Shown in pieces: positions 1 to 13,800 of a stretch of DNA of 57,125 nucleotides; within the stretch, counting starts at the first letter, position 1; the number at the start of each line of letters is the position of its first letter. The position numbers and the translations under genes were made by a program. A model generated the notes under the pieces. The model saw only the letters and a list, made by a program, of their open reading frames with translations. It was not told the DNA's origin and made no database searches. This stretch comes from a virus, in the IMG/VR virus record IMGVR_UViG_3300027712_000036, positions 1 to 57,125 of that record. One strand, 5' to 3'.

Positions 1-1879
1 TCTGTTTAAGTTTATCAAATGCCTGGTCTTGTTTAGACTGTTGTGTTTGTTGTAGATAGACATCCCCTTGTTCAGCTCTAATATCATCAGCTGTACCAAT
101 ATCTTCTCCAGACATAATCTTCATAGCAGCAAGATCAAATCCACTCTTTATAAATAGTCCCTTTAGATAGTCTAATATTTTTGACCACCAAGTTTGAACC
201 TTTGCTAATAGCTCAGGTTTTTCTGTAAGGCCCTCTGAACTATTTATAATTTTTTCTGCTAACACCTTAGCTATAGCCTCTTTCTTAAGCTTACGTATAT
301 CTGGTTTACCTTCTTTAGTTTGATAGTTTGGATCTGTTCTATATTCAGCTATCACCTGATCAAGAATTCTATAACCATTTATCTCTTTTAATAATTGGTT
401 AAATAATGCAGGGTTTGTTTGTTCTAAGATTTCAACAACAAAGTGCATTGCTTCCTCAGGAAGAGATTGTGATTCCATACCATCAACCACCTGAACTAAC
501 TTTTGCATAATTAGAGCAGCACCATTAGCATCTTGTTTAACTCCATTTATAACAATGTTTTGTAAAGACTGAACATCAACTCCTATACGCTTTAAGAAAT
601 CTTTAATCATTGCTATTGTCTTAGGAGAAGCTTTTGAGCTTATAGTGGCACCTTGTTTTTGAAGCATTATAGCTTCCTCACTATTAATTTGATTAGCAAA
701 CTCTTGTTCTAATTCATCTTCAACACTTTCTATTCTACTTTTTTCAAGGTCTAATATATTGGTGGCTGTTGCAAATGCCTGAGAGTATAAAGAACTTTTC
801 TTATCTATGCCTATTAATTTCAATATATAATCCATAAGTTCTTCAAAAAGATTCTTATGATTAACATTATCAAGTGCATCAATGCTTTGAAGTTGTTTTA
901 CAAACTTAGAATCTGTAAATAGTCCAACAAAGAATTCATCTATATCATGTGTACCATACCATCCTTCTCTTGTTTCTGGATTGTATTTACCAAGCTTTTC
1001 AACAGCATGATCAAACAGTCTTTTGAAATCTTTTGTAAAGGTGTTATTTTCTCCCTTTATAGAACGATTTGAAAGAGCATGTAATATCTCGTGTAATAAA
1101 AGTTTTTCTGAAAGACCATTCTTTACACTTGCAAATTCAGCAATATGAATAGTGTTGGTTTCTGGATTGTAATATCCACCAGCTTGTTTTATTTCAGAAT
1201 TAACACTAGCAAAATAAGGTTTAGATTCCAATTCAATCTTTACATTGTTTGTATTAGCGTATGTAAGTAGCTGTGTTGCAAGCTTGTTTAATGGATGTAT
1301 AGAATTAGCTATTTTCTCTAATACAGTTGCTACATTTTGTATCAAACCATCACTGAAATATTTACTTCTAATCTTATTATCAGCTGTACGTCCTTCTGTT
1401 TCTGAAGCAATAGGACCTCCTTCATTCTTAATCTCTACAACTTTAACATGATTTGTTCTTGTATCAATGATTCTAAATATATTTGGAAAACTTCTTTGTA
1501 GCTCTTGCATCACTGCTAAGTTTGGCTTATGAACAGTTTCCAAAACTTCTTGCTTCATTACTAAGGAGCCATTGTTCACCCATCCTGATGTAATAAAGAA
1601 TGAACCTTGATATTTATTAATCACTCCCTTTAACAAACCTTTAATTGCATCTGCAGATAGATTAGGATTAATCTTAAGTGCTTTTGTTATTATTGCAGGA
1701 ATTTTTTTCTTATCAGCTGTTAACCAATCTTTCACTTGAACTGCTGTAGGATAGAAGAAATCTTCCTTCATTTTTCTAACATTAGTAGAATATCCTCTTA
1801 CAAAAGATTCAGCTAAATCAGCTCCATAAATCGCAGTTAGTTTCTTAAAATTTGTAATATTTGGATTGATACAGCTCAT
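1..1879 (-). CDS. Large internal virion protein with zincin-type HExxH motif (partial)
   Basis: The frame is open from an ATG at 1879 to the window edge, so at least 626 residues are present and the C-terminus is missing. The start follows the stop of the RNA polymerase gene after only two bases, so the two are co-transcribed. At residues 263-267 lies HEILH, a full HExxH zinc-binding motif preceded by a Leu-rich helix. About 48 residues later DIDEFF (E315) is a plausible third ligand, the arrangement of gluzincin-like peptidases. No signal peptide is seen. Crassvirales carry several huge proteins beside the virion RNA polymerase that are packed in the capsid as cargo; this one probably belongs to them. 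Whether it cuts virion proteins or host targets cannot be told from sequence. Confident as a gene, moderate for peptidase activity. Confidence 0.6.
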   Translation of the reverse strand, partial: MSCINPNITNFKKLTAIYGADLAESFVRGYSTNVRKMKEDFFYPTAVQVKDWLTADKKKIPAIITKALKINPNLSADAIKGLLKGVINKYQGSFFITSGWVNNGSLVMKQEVLETVHKPNLAVMQELQRSFPNIFRIIDTRTNHVKVVEIKNEGGPIASETEGRTADNKIRSKYFSDGLIQNVATVLEKIANSIHPLNKLATQLLTYANTNNVKIELESKPYFASVNSEIKQAGGYYNPETNTIHIAEFASVKNGLSEKLLLHEILHALSNRSIKGENNTFTKDFKRLFDHAVEKLGKYNPETREGWYGTHDIDEFFVGLFTDSKFVKQLQSIDALDNVNHKNLFEELMDYILKLIGIDKKSSLYSQAFATATNILDLEKSRIESVEDELEQEFANQINSEEAIMLQKQGATISSKASPKTIAMIKDFLKRIGVDVQSLQNIVINGVKQDANGAALIMQKLVQVVDGMESQSLPEEAMHFVVEILEQTNPALFNQLLKEINGYRILDQVIAEYRTDPNYQTKEGKPDIRKLKKEAIAKVLAEKIINSSEGLTEKPELLAKVQTWWSKILDYLKGLFIKSGFDLAAMKIMSGEDIGTADDIRAEQGDVYLQQTQQSKQDQAFDKLKQ

Positions 1880-1881
1880 AA

Positions 1882-4800
1882 TTATAATTTACATTTTAAT
1901 TCTTCAATATATTGTTCTTCAGAATAATCAAATGGAATCTCATCATATAAATTCATGATTCTTTCCAACGAACCAACCTTTTGATATAATAAAGTTTTCT
2001 GTTCTGAAGAAAGACTGTTGTGCCATTTAGCTAGTTTTGTTGTAGTTTTAACAGCAGGGGCTTCTTTCTTCTCCACTACAGGTGTAACTTTCTCTATAAC
2101 TGGAGCTTCAATTTGTTTTACAGGTTCAACTGTAGGAGTTTCACCAAGCTTAGATAGTTTAGTGTCGTATATATCATTAATCTTATCTATACTCTTAAAC
2201 TGAATCCAAGCAAGTGTTCTTAACTTAGCACTTACATTAGGACCATCCCAATTATCTCTAGTGATATTATTCTCCTTAAGATAGTCATTGATGGTGATTC
2301 CTGTTGGATTTTGGTCATCTGTAAAGATTGCATCTTTTCCAGAGATTTCAATTGTACCACCAATCTCATCATCATATTGTGCTTCTCCTTCAAAAGCAAA
2401 TCCATTTTCTTTAAATGTAAATCTTCTTTGTTCCTCAACCTTTTCTTTTGTTAATCCAGGTTCTACAACTTCAGGAGCAGATTTTATTTCTATTGGCTTA
2501 ATTTCTGGTGTAGCTGCTGCAAGTTTATTTTCTTCTTCCTGTTGCATCATCTGTTGTATTTGTTTTTCTTGTCTAGCTTTATTATACGAAGATATGACAT
2601 CTGAATCTAAAACACCTGCATAATATGAAACTAAATGTGAATCAGGAATCACTTCATTAATTCTTATTGTACCATTATTTACAACAGATGGTTTATTATA
2701 GTCATAATATTCAGAAAGCAATTGACCATCACCTGTTAAATTAACAAGTTTGTATACATGATAGGTCATTGTTCCCTTATATGTTTCTTTTGTATAAGTT
2801 AGTGGGTTCCCAAGAACATCTCTAACTTTTTGATAGCCATAATAGTCTTTAAGAGAATTATCACCAGCTCTCTTCATTATACGATAGTCTTCATCTGAAA
2901 TAGTGCGTCCTGTTCTCATATCAACTCTCACTCCTGTCCAAGGGTTTGTAACCACCCTAGGCACCTTAAGATGATCGTTTGCTAAATAGTCTGAATCATA
3001 TTTTTCACTTAGCACTAAAACTTTTCTATCTGTAGCCTCAATATTATATGCTTCTATGTTTTCAAACAAAGGAGAATAATATTGATAAACCTCACCTATA
3101 ACATCTCCCCAGGCATTCACTTGTATATCTACAGGTTCTTCATCTTTAGATGTTGAAAAGAACATAGGGTTGAATGTAGGCATTATGTTTTCATCTTTCC
3201 AATTGCCTGTAGCAAAAGCACTGTCTGCAAAATGATTAAGATCTTCACTTGCTACTAATGGGGAAATAATAGGAGACACAATAGCACTATAGTCTTCTAT
3301 AGGAACAATGTTTTTAATTGATATAGCTGACTGATATGTTCCTTGTAGGATGGATAATAGTACAATGTTCTTAAACAATTCATTTGTACTAGGATTATCT
3401 CTTAACTCTCTCATCATTCCTGTATAGAGATTCTCATCATATGCTTCTTTTATATTGGCATTTAGTTTTATGCTTTTTGCACCACCTTCTCTATTAGATG
3501 TAACTATCTCAAAGTCTTGTAGAATTTTAATTTCTGGATGGTCTTTTTTAGCAGCAGCTAGCTGTGTATCAATTGATGTACCAGTGGCAACCATAAGTGC
3601 TTGAATATCAATATTAGCTGCTCCTTTAGTTTGTACAATATAGTCAATAAAAGATGTTCTTATCTTATTAGCCACCTTTTCATATTCATCTTCACTCATA
3701 AACTCATTAGCATCTAATATTCTTTCTAATATTGGATCTAATATTCCTCTAAATTCATCCTGCTCAAATTTAAAAATAGCACCCATTGCAGCCATAGAAG
3801 AATCAATCACCAATGATTGTTTTCCTATATGGGAGTTATCTAAAATATTTTGAACAGAAGAAATAATATTTGTATTAAGGGCTTGTCTTGTTCTATATTG
3901 TTTTCTAAACAATGTATCTCCACTTGTAAATTTAGTGGTGTCATAATTTACAGCTTGTGTAAACTTAAAATTATAACTAGCCATCTTAGCATATTTCAAG
4001 AACTCATCTAACACCTTTAACTGTACAGCATTACTTCTACTATCTCCAAATCTTTTCTTTTCACTATATTCTTTAATGTTAGCTTTTAAACCAGCTTCAC
4101 TAACATCTATCTCTGCATTATCATATTCAGCCTCTGTACATATAAACTTAGCCCTTATTGCTTCAAGGTTTCTTTTACCAAACAATCCTTTTTGACCATG
4201 GTTCTCAAGCATTGTTATATATTCAGAAATAATAGGCTGAGCTAAGAAATATGCACCTCTTTCCCCACACCCAATTCTTTCTAATAACATAGTTGTTCCT
4301 ATGATTAGATCGTTTGATATGATTTTAAGAATGTAAGGATCTTTTGACACATCCACAAATGATGTTGCATATCCAGAAAGTCTTGCAGAAATAAGTTCTT
4401 TACTATTTTTAACTGTTCTTCCTGATAGAGAGGGATATTCTACACCATCTATAGTCACTGCATTATGTGGAAGAATCACTCTACCATCTCCTAAAAACTT
4501 CTGATCAAATGCTGAAGCAAGTGCAAATCTTCTTTGATCAATAAACACTTTAGACTTCTGTGAAAGTGCATGATTTGTAATATTAACAGCAGCAATACCC
4601 ACCCATCTCTTAGCTGTAACAAATGCATGTCTAAGAGAAGTCATATAGTTTCTATCTAAGATTCTATTTGGTATAGTTGATTCATCAACATCTCTTAAAC
4701 CATCTAATGTTTTAGCCAGCTTCTTTAATCCAGCATCATCTACAGGAGATATGAGTCTTTCAAAGTTTTCAGGAAGTGTAATCATCTTCTCAAGAGAATC

Positions 4801-7800
4801 ATAGTATTCATTCTCAAGAGCTTTCTTGTACATACTTTTTACAAACTTTTCCTTAAGAGCAGCTTGCATATTTTCATTTCCAAACTCTTCTAGTTGTTTT
4901 GCTATATCACCAGAAAGATCTGAACCATCTGTATATTCTTCCATTAAGCTATCTATCATGTCAGAGTATTTCTCCATAAGACCTTTTGGATCATCAAGTC
5001 CTAATGTCATAATATCTACAGCTTCTAACAGTTCTCCTTTCTTAACTATATTACCTTCAAGCTTTTGATCAAATACAGTGCTGAAGAATTCTTTTGTAGC
5101 TTCTTCACTTCCTTGATATTTAATTAAACGTATATTACCACTCTTATCTGTGTATATGGATTTAAGATACATGTTTAGTTTATCTATATCAAAATCCGAT
5201 CCAGCCTTAGTGGTTATTTCTGAAGGAACTACCACTGTAGCACCCATGTATTGAGGAAGAAAACCTTTCACTCTAAATGTTTCTGCAGAAGATAGAGATT
5301 GTGTAGGAATACGGAAACCTATTCCTCTTAATATACTTCTTCCTTCATCTGTTTTATTTAGGTAGGTTAGTATATCCTTATCAGTTTTATATTTTCCTTT
5401 ACTAAGTTTTTCTTTAAACCAGTAAGGAAGCATGATTTCACAATAAGGATCTTTTTCAGTGTAAAACTTTAATGTATCATCTGTTAATACAACATCTTTC
5501 TTTTGCTCCTCTGTAAGAGAATTGTATTGTGATTGTGAAAGTTTCATCCAGTTTCCTTTATCATCTTTCATCGCAATGCCTCTATTCTTAGTGGCCTTTT
5601 CAAACATTGTAACAGGAACCTGTACGTGAGCACCACCAGCCATCTTTGGACGATCAATAGCTTTATCAACCATTGAATAGATAATACTTCTTATTTGCAT
5701 ATAAGAAGGAGAAGCTTCAAATGGAATTCTAAATTGGTTATTTTCATCAAGCTGTATAGTGTCTTTAGCATTATCTGCCATCTCTCTTCTTAGCATTTCA
5801 TGCATAAGAGTTTCAGAAACAGATCTACCATCCTTCATTATAAACTCACCATTGATTTCCTCAATACCAAGTTTAAGAAGAAGTTCATTATATGCATTCT
5901 CATGCATCATATTTAATAGTTCAACATTACGATTGTATTCTTTTTGAGCTGCCTCACTCGCAACACCATTATCAAAAAGATCCATACTTGCAATCTTCGT
6001 AAGCTGAGATCCTCTAGTTTGTTGTTTCTCACCCTCTTGTGTAGTTTCCACCTGAATACCATAGATTTTCCAAGGAACCTGTATCTTGTTATTGAAAGCA
6101 GACTCATTAAAAGAACCATCTGTATTATACAATGAATATAATTCTTCAGCACCTTCCTTTCTACCACTCTCCATAATGATATATCCTGTATCTCTTTCTT
6201 TCATCTTCAGGTATAACTTTTCAAGATTGGTGTCTTCCACCATGCTATAATAAATAGGCATCTGAGAAAACTTATCTAACACCTGATCAAAGATGTTTTT
6301 ATTGTGCTTGTTTCCAGATACAATAGGTTTAAGAACTTCTATTGTATATTTAGGAGAATCTTTCTCAATCATCTTAGCATCTTGTTTCTTAAGAGCTTCG
6401 TTTGAATAAGTGTATTTTCCTTTCTCTGCAAGTTTGTTTCTTGTGTAAGCCATTTGCCATTGATGAAAAGCTTCTGCTTCATCAGACCATTGACCGTTCT
6501 TTTGTTTAATCTCTCTGTATGTACCATCCATAAGCCATGACATTGCATCAGCTTCATTTGTACGTCCATATGCAGAAACTAATGCAGCCAGACTACCAGC
6601 TACATTCACATCCTTAACTGTAACAGTGTTAGTGTAAGACTTGTGTTGATGATATCCAAAATCTTTAGGAGTTAGTTTAATGTCACCTGCTTTGTTATAT
6701 TTATCATTGAGATGATTATTAAACTCAGGAGAATCAAATGTAGTTCTTCTAGGAGAAAGGAAAGATTTAATACGCTTAGTTTCCTCTAGCTGACCATCCT
6801 TAATAGCAAATTGAAAAGGATCACCAAATAAGATTTTATGATATTCTATGTTATTAATTATATAGTTTGCATTTGCAAAGCCAATAATGCTATGTAATTC
6901 TTGTTCTGATAATTTATTCTTATTTAGTCTAGATTGTCTTCCTTTACTTTCTCTTTGTAAAAACTTATCATCAAGACCTTTATATGACCAACCTTCTTTA
7001 GTGGATAACACTTGTTGACCTTTTTGAAGAATGTCTATTGTCTCATCTACAGTGTTTGCTATATAGGTTTGTATAGATTCTTGAATATCAACTAAATTAT
7101 CTTTAATAAACTTATCAATTTCTGCCTGTGTAGCATTTGTAGAAATTAGATTATTTACACCAATTAATGTTTTTGGAGAAAGAATATCCTTAAAGAAACG
7201 TAATTCTTTAGCTCTGTCTTTAATACTTTTTAAACGTTCTCTATTTTTAAAATCCATTGCTAATGCAATATCATCTCTTAAATATCCAATAAACGTAGTG
7301 TTAATCTTATTTGTAGCTCTACCAGTTTCAAAATCTAAGAAGCTAATATTGTTTCCAAGATTCATCATCCATTCTGTAGAACCATCTGCAGGAATTAATA
7401 TATAATAGTCACCATTTAGATTTTGATTAATCTCTTGTGTAAATCTATCTCCTATAGTTAGTTTAGAAGTTACAATTCCTTTATCTTCATCCAACTCTTT
7501 TGTACCTTGGATGTATTTAACTTTCATTGATTTAATTCTAACACCAGCACTATTAAAGAATAGCCCACCTGGTTTAAGCACTTGACTTCCTCTAGAGAAA
7601 ACATCATTTAGTTCTGGTCTTGTTATAAGGAGTTCAGCAAGTGTTTCACATTCATTAAAATCATTCTCAAATGAAGATGGAGCATTATTATCACTAAATG
7701 ATTGTCTTCTCTTACCATCAACACCAAAATAGGTGCTATCCTGATTAGGGTTTAGCACCCTAACAAGAAGTTCAGCAAGTGTATTCATTTGGGTGTTAAC

Positions 7801-10800
7801 TCCTAATGTAGCTCCTGTAATACTAGCTATAGGTATGTCACCAAGTTCATCTTTTCCTAAATAAGTGAATATTGCACTTACAGCATCATTGAACCTTCTT
7901 CTCTGGTTTTCCTTTCCTTCAGTTTTTAGTTTGTTATAAACCTCTAATGGAAACTCTATACCAAGGCTATTCAAGAAATCAATCTGCTGTTGAGGAGTTT
8001 TAATACTCACATTAGCTAACTTTTCTCTATTAACGTTGTATGTTCTATTTTCTCTATCTTGGAATATTACAGAATCTTTTTGTTTAGATAATGCTTTAAC
8101 ATTCTCAACCCACTTGTTCTGTGTTTGTTTAATCACTCCATATAAATTAGCAGGAGCTGTATAAACCTCATCACCAGTTTTATATTGTATTAACGCATCA
8201 GGTTTTTGTTTAGCAAATGTTTGCATAAATTGTACAAACAATCTCCAATCTTCTTGTTCAAATTTAGAAAAATCTATAGTGGCATTATTTAAATCTCCAC
8301 CAAGTCTATGAAAAAATCTAACATAATTTGCATCATATTTAGCAAGATCTATAAGTTTATCTACAGCCTTTGTCACTTTATTAGTATTACAAATCTTATC
8401 TATCACTGTAGCAAATGCTCTACTAAAATTTAATAATTTATATCCTTTAGCATAAAAACTAAACTTAGCCTTAGGCATTTTTAAAGAGTTAGGAGTTTCC
8501 TGATTAGTTGCTTCTGTTTCAACAAGAGTTCCTAATGTAAGTTTAATTGCTCCTGGAGACTGCTTCTTATAATCTACAGAAAATGTTTCAGAAGCATAAT
8601 CGTTCTTATTTGAACTCTCATCATTTATGTCACCTCTTCTTTCTGGATCAAAACTAATTCCTAATGGACGAAGATTTTCTTTTGTTCTACCAACAAATTC
8701 AAACCAATCAGCATCAGACATCTGTTGTCTTTTACCTTCTTTAATAAATTGTTTTTCTATTTGGCTAAATACATCTAATGTTGTAAAATTAACAATATCA
8801 AATATTGCTCTTTTAGAACTACCAAATAAAATAAAAGAAGCTCTAGCTGACATATCATCTATAAACTCATGAGTTTGTTCCTCTGTAAAGTTTCCCACTC
8901 TTCTATATTCAGCAGCTTCATTTATTGTTGTAGGATTTAATGTTCTTTCTTTAAACTTTCCTGTATCAATTGCTTTGAACATCTCTGTTTTTAGAGATGG
9001 TTTTGAAAAGAATGATTTAACAAATTCTAAAATCCTTCTGAAGAAGTTTACAATCTTTTCTCCCAATGATCTAGCAGGAAGTTTACCTAGTCTAAAATCA
9101 GCAAAGTCATCAGCTATTCTTTCTTTGATTTGTCTATCTGTAGCTTCAGAATATTCAATTTGCTTACCAGTTTCTCTATCTAGGAACGTACCACTCTTAG
9201 ATTTAAACTCATCAATAAGTGCAGTTCTTTCTTCATCTGTAAGCATTCCTTTCCAAATACCTTCAAATATCTCATGGTATTCTGTACCTCTTAACCCACC
9301 ACGAACAAACTTAGCTACACCATTCTCATACACACCCCAAGCTTTCTCTCCATCATATGTATCAATTAAGTTTTCTAAAACCTCCCAAGGAATATTAGGA
9401 ACATTTTCTTGAGCCCATGCTTTAAACAATTGAATCTCAGCATCAGTCATTCTCTGCTGTGTACCCTTTCCCACTCTTCTGTATTCTTCATCAGGATCAG
9501 ATGTTTTATTAGGATCGTATGCAGCTGTAGGTTGTACAACCACTGGAGCAGCTGGTGTAATAATAGGAGTAGCTGCTAACTCTGCAGCTTTTTGCTTTTC
9601 TAAACGATCATTTAAAGCTATTGTTATAAACTTTAAAAGGATTTGTTCATTTGTATCTGTAAGACTATATGCACTGTTTCCTTCACTATCTTTAAGTCCT
9701 TCTAAGAATTTAATGTAAGGAGTGAGTTTTGCATCATCCTTTGCCATCTCCTTAATAAGAGTGTTAGTGATTGGTGTTACAGATACATTACCATTTTCAT
9801 CGTATGTTGATGTAAACTGTATATCTCCAATAGATTTTATGTTTTCTGTATTCACCACTTTACCCTCCATATCATTATTTCCTATCTTAGTGGTGATAGG
9901 AGGTGTTCCAACAACTGGTGTAATAACTATAGGAGCAACGACTGTTTGTACAGGAAGTTCAAGTCCTTCTAGAGTGGCATATTTTTGTTTGTATGAATAT
10001 GGAACTGAAGGTGATTGTTGTGCTACAGATGTTGACAAAGGAATATTCTCAACAGATCTTTTTGATCCATCAGGATTCACTTGTGAAAGTAGATAGGATT
10101 GATAATTGTCCCACTCTCTTTCCTGTAATGTATCACTATCATCTAAATAGTATTCGTAAAACTTATCATTAAACTTCTTTGTGAGAGAGTCATTATTAAT
10201 ACTATTGAATGTATCTTTTAGTTGATCAGTTATTTCTTGTTCCTTATTAGCAATATCAGTTACATCATAGGCAGTTTTACCTAAATATAGAGTCATAGTG
10301 TCTGTATCTATATAGATTTGATTACCACTTGTATCATTTGTTTTTCTATAATATAATACATTTTGTAAGAATTCTACACTTGCTCTATCTAATGTCTTAT
10401 CTTTTGTAAGAACTTCTGACATTTTCTTTATCACCTGATAGATTGTAGCAGATTCTTTACTATTAAACTTTCTGTTATTTAAGAATTGTAATGTATCTCC
10501 ATATTGTAATACAGGTCTTCCATTAGGAAACTTCAGCACTTGACCATTATGAGAAATGCTTCCTGCTGTAGGGATAACTATCAGTCCTTCCTGACTACCA
10601 ATCTTATCTTCTGGAATTAATAAATTTCCTACAGCATTTCTTTCTTTCACTTTAATTGTCTTTCCTGTAGCATCTTTTTCTTCTGTAACATTTTCAATAG
10701 GAATACCTCTTGAAACAGTGAAGCTGTATAACTTATATTCATTTGCAGGGGCTGCAAATAACGTAGCTCTTGTAAGTTTCCATGCAGCTGCATGTGCTTT

Positions 10801-13800
10801 AAACTGAGCTTCCTCATTTTGTCTAAACCTAGGAACAGGATTTCCTTTAGCATCTTTGAAATCATAATATATCTCAGTGGTGGGCATAGTTTGAAATATC
10901 ACTTCTGACATATCAACTTGCTCACCTATCTTACTTAATCTCTTACCTTCTTTATTTACAAAATATACATCATTACCAACTTGTTCAACAAATACTTGTG
11001 CGACAAATCCTTTGTCTAAATCAGTTGATGTAGACATATCATTTGTTCCATAAGACAGTTGTGTAAGTCCATCCAACCCTAATGCTTTCTCTTGATTAGG
11101 AGTGACAAGGATTGCTCTGATGCTTCCTCTATTTTCAAAGTTTTTAACATTGTTTAAAAACACTCTAGAGTTTCTTACATGAAGAGGTTGTGTAAGAGCA
11201 TTTATATTATCTTCTGATTCTGATATTCCAGATATAAAGAATATTGGTGTGGGCTTTAACTTACCCTCTTGGTGAAATGCTTCTGTGCTAGGATTTCCTG
11301 TAATAGTTGTACCAGAATTAAGTTGTAATTCTACTTGTTCTTTCTCTATCTTTTCAGCAAACTTCTGTAACTTCTCTTGTTCAGATTCTAACTTCTCATA
11401 TCCCTGTAATTTATCAGCAGATATGTTTTGAATATTACCAGCAAGATCTTCCACCTTGAATGTACCATCAGGATTGAGAGCTAACACCTTCACTTTAGCA
11501 AGATCTGCAAAGTCTTGGTTTAATTCATCAGCAGCCTCTTTAGCTTTAGCTTCTGTGTCATGAAATGTAATATCTCCATTAGGAGCTGTCACTTGCCATC
11601 TATCATCAGCAATTTTATCTATATTAGCAATTTTAGAAGAAGGTATTTGATATTCTCTTCCCACTTGTCCTATTTCTTTATCTCCTGCTTTGTTTACAAA
11701 TACATGAGCTGCATCATCAGGAACAATAGGTTCTGTTGCAGCAGTTGTAGGTTCTTCTGTTTTTTCTTTTGGTTCTGCATAATATTTTTCAAAACCTTCC
11801 TTACTTGAAAGAACATCATATGCTGTAGCAGCAATTGCTTTTCTTTCTTTAAGATTATTAACATCATTTCCAAAATTATGTAAATCAACTAGATGTTCAG
11901 GAGAGATGACATCATCTTTTGTAAAATCTTGATTGTTCATTTCAAAATTCAACAATTTACTAAATGTCTTAATATCAGGAACTTTATTATTAATATCAAT
12001 ATTAATTCTTTCAGAAAGACTACGTAAAGCTTTTATTCTATCTTTAACATTCTTTCTTTCTTCAGGAGTGGTTAAGTTATTAATTGTTGCACTTAGTTGT
12101 GTAGCTTGTTCCTCATAAGACTTTCCTAACTCTTTTAAAGACTTTGGATCTGTAAGTGTAGCAAGTAGATCATTATTTAACAGAGCATTTATTCCAGAAA
12201 CTTTTTGTTGAATAGATGATAGTCTATCTTTTGTATCTTGATTGATACTTGATTGATATAATAGTTCTGTTTTCCAATCATTAAACTTGTCATGCTTTAT
12301 TGAATCAAGTTTTTCATCATCAGTTTTAGGATTTATACTTTTCTTAAATGGATTTTTAAATGTATAGTTAATTACATCTGAAGATTTTTTAATACTGTTT
12401 GCTTTAGTGACTAATGCATCTACATATTCAGCAACAGTTTTTTTATTTGATTCATTAAAATCCATTCCAAAGTGCTTTTCAAACTCCTCTTTAGGAAGAT
12501 CTTTAAGCATATTCAACTGTTCAAGTGTTACATCATGCATGTCAGAACCTAAACGTGAATTAACAAAGTTGAAGAACATATCATGTTTAAAGTTTTTATA
12601 CTTAAACACATTTTTGTTTTTAACAGCATCTTGCATATCAGCAGCAATACCTAAACTGTTAACTGTATCCTTATATTGATTTGCTAATATTCCTGTTAGT
12701 CCATGTTGGTTTAATATGTTAATGGAAGCTTGTAATCTTTTTTCTCCACTTTCTCCTTTTATTCTATCTATTGCTTTCATTCCTGCACCTGTAACTAGTG
12801 CAGAAAGAGCACCTACAAACATATTTTCTATACCATCTTTGCTACCAAACTGATCTGAAAGTCCTTTTCCTGTAGAAGCAATAATTTCATTAAGTGTATC
12901 CCAATGATCAGCCTTCTTAGGATCTTTGTTCTTTGATTGATTATATCTTCTAGTGTAGTAGTCAAGTGTACCTTTTTCAGCAGCATACTGTCCACCTTCC
13001 TCATATACACCTTCAGAAAAGATGTTAGCTATTTTAGGTTTTACAAAGTCCCATATCTTACCAGGAACTCCTTCTGTAGTTTTCTTTTCAAATACATCTA
13101 AAGATCCTTCCTTAAGACCAATCTTTCCAGCTTCTTCTATATCTCTTGTAATAGAACTTGTGAATCCTTTCTTACTAGCAGATGTAAATGATTTAAAAAG
13201 ATTATCAAACTGAATAGCATTACTCACTGTAAGAATAGCCATATTAATACCAAACCTAGTATTCATAGCATTTGTTGCAGCATCTTCTATATCCTGTAAA
13301 TCTTTACCAACTGGTTCTTCACCATTATTTAATGGATCTTCTTTAAATTGTTTAACCAATTCATTCTTCACTTGGTTATATCCATCTCTTGCCTCAACAG
13401 CAGCCTCTGTTCTTGCAGATCCATAAAGACTCATTCCATATCTAAATCCACTTGTAAGTTTTGTATATTTACCAACTTCTTGAAGTTTCTTAAGATCTAG
13501 TAATTTTTCTCCTGTAATTCCATCTTTAGATGCTTGATTTAATAAAATAGAAAGATCAGATTCTCCTGTTGAACCAAGAACTCTTCCTAATTTACCTTCA
13601 GCAGAGAATAGTTTATTAAGATAGAGAGATGCTTTACCAATTTGATTTCCTATTAATGGAATCTCTCCCAATCCTTCTGTAACAAATCCTAAAGCAGCAT
13701 CTTGTACAATAGCAGAACCAATAGCACCAGCAGTAAAACCTATATTCTTTATCACCTTATCACCCCAGAAGTTAGCAGAACCTTTAGCAAATGGAACAGC

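Noticed and set aside
1245-1451. Plus-strand frame of 68 codons in the first kilobase
   Set aside because: It is a shadow of the partial minus-strand peptidase-motif gene, which has a clear conserved pattern.
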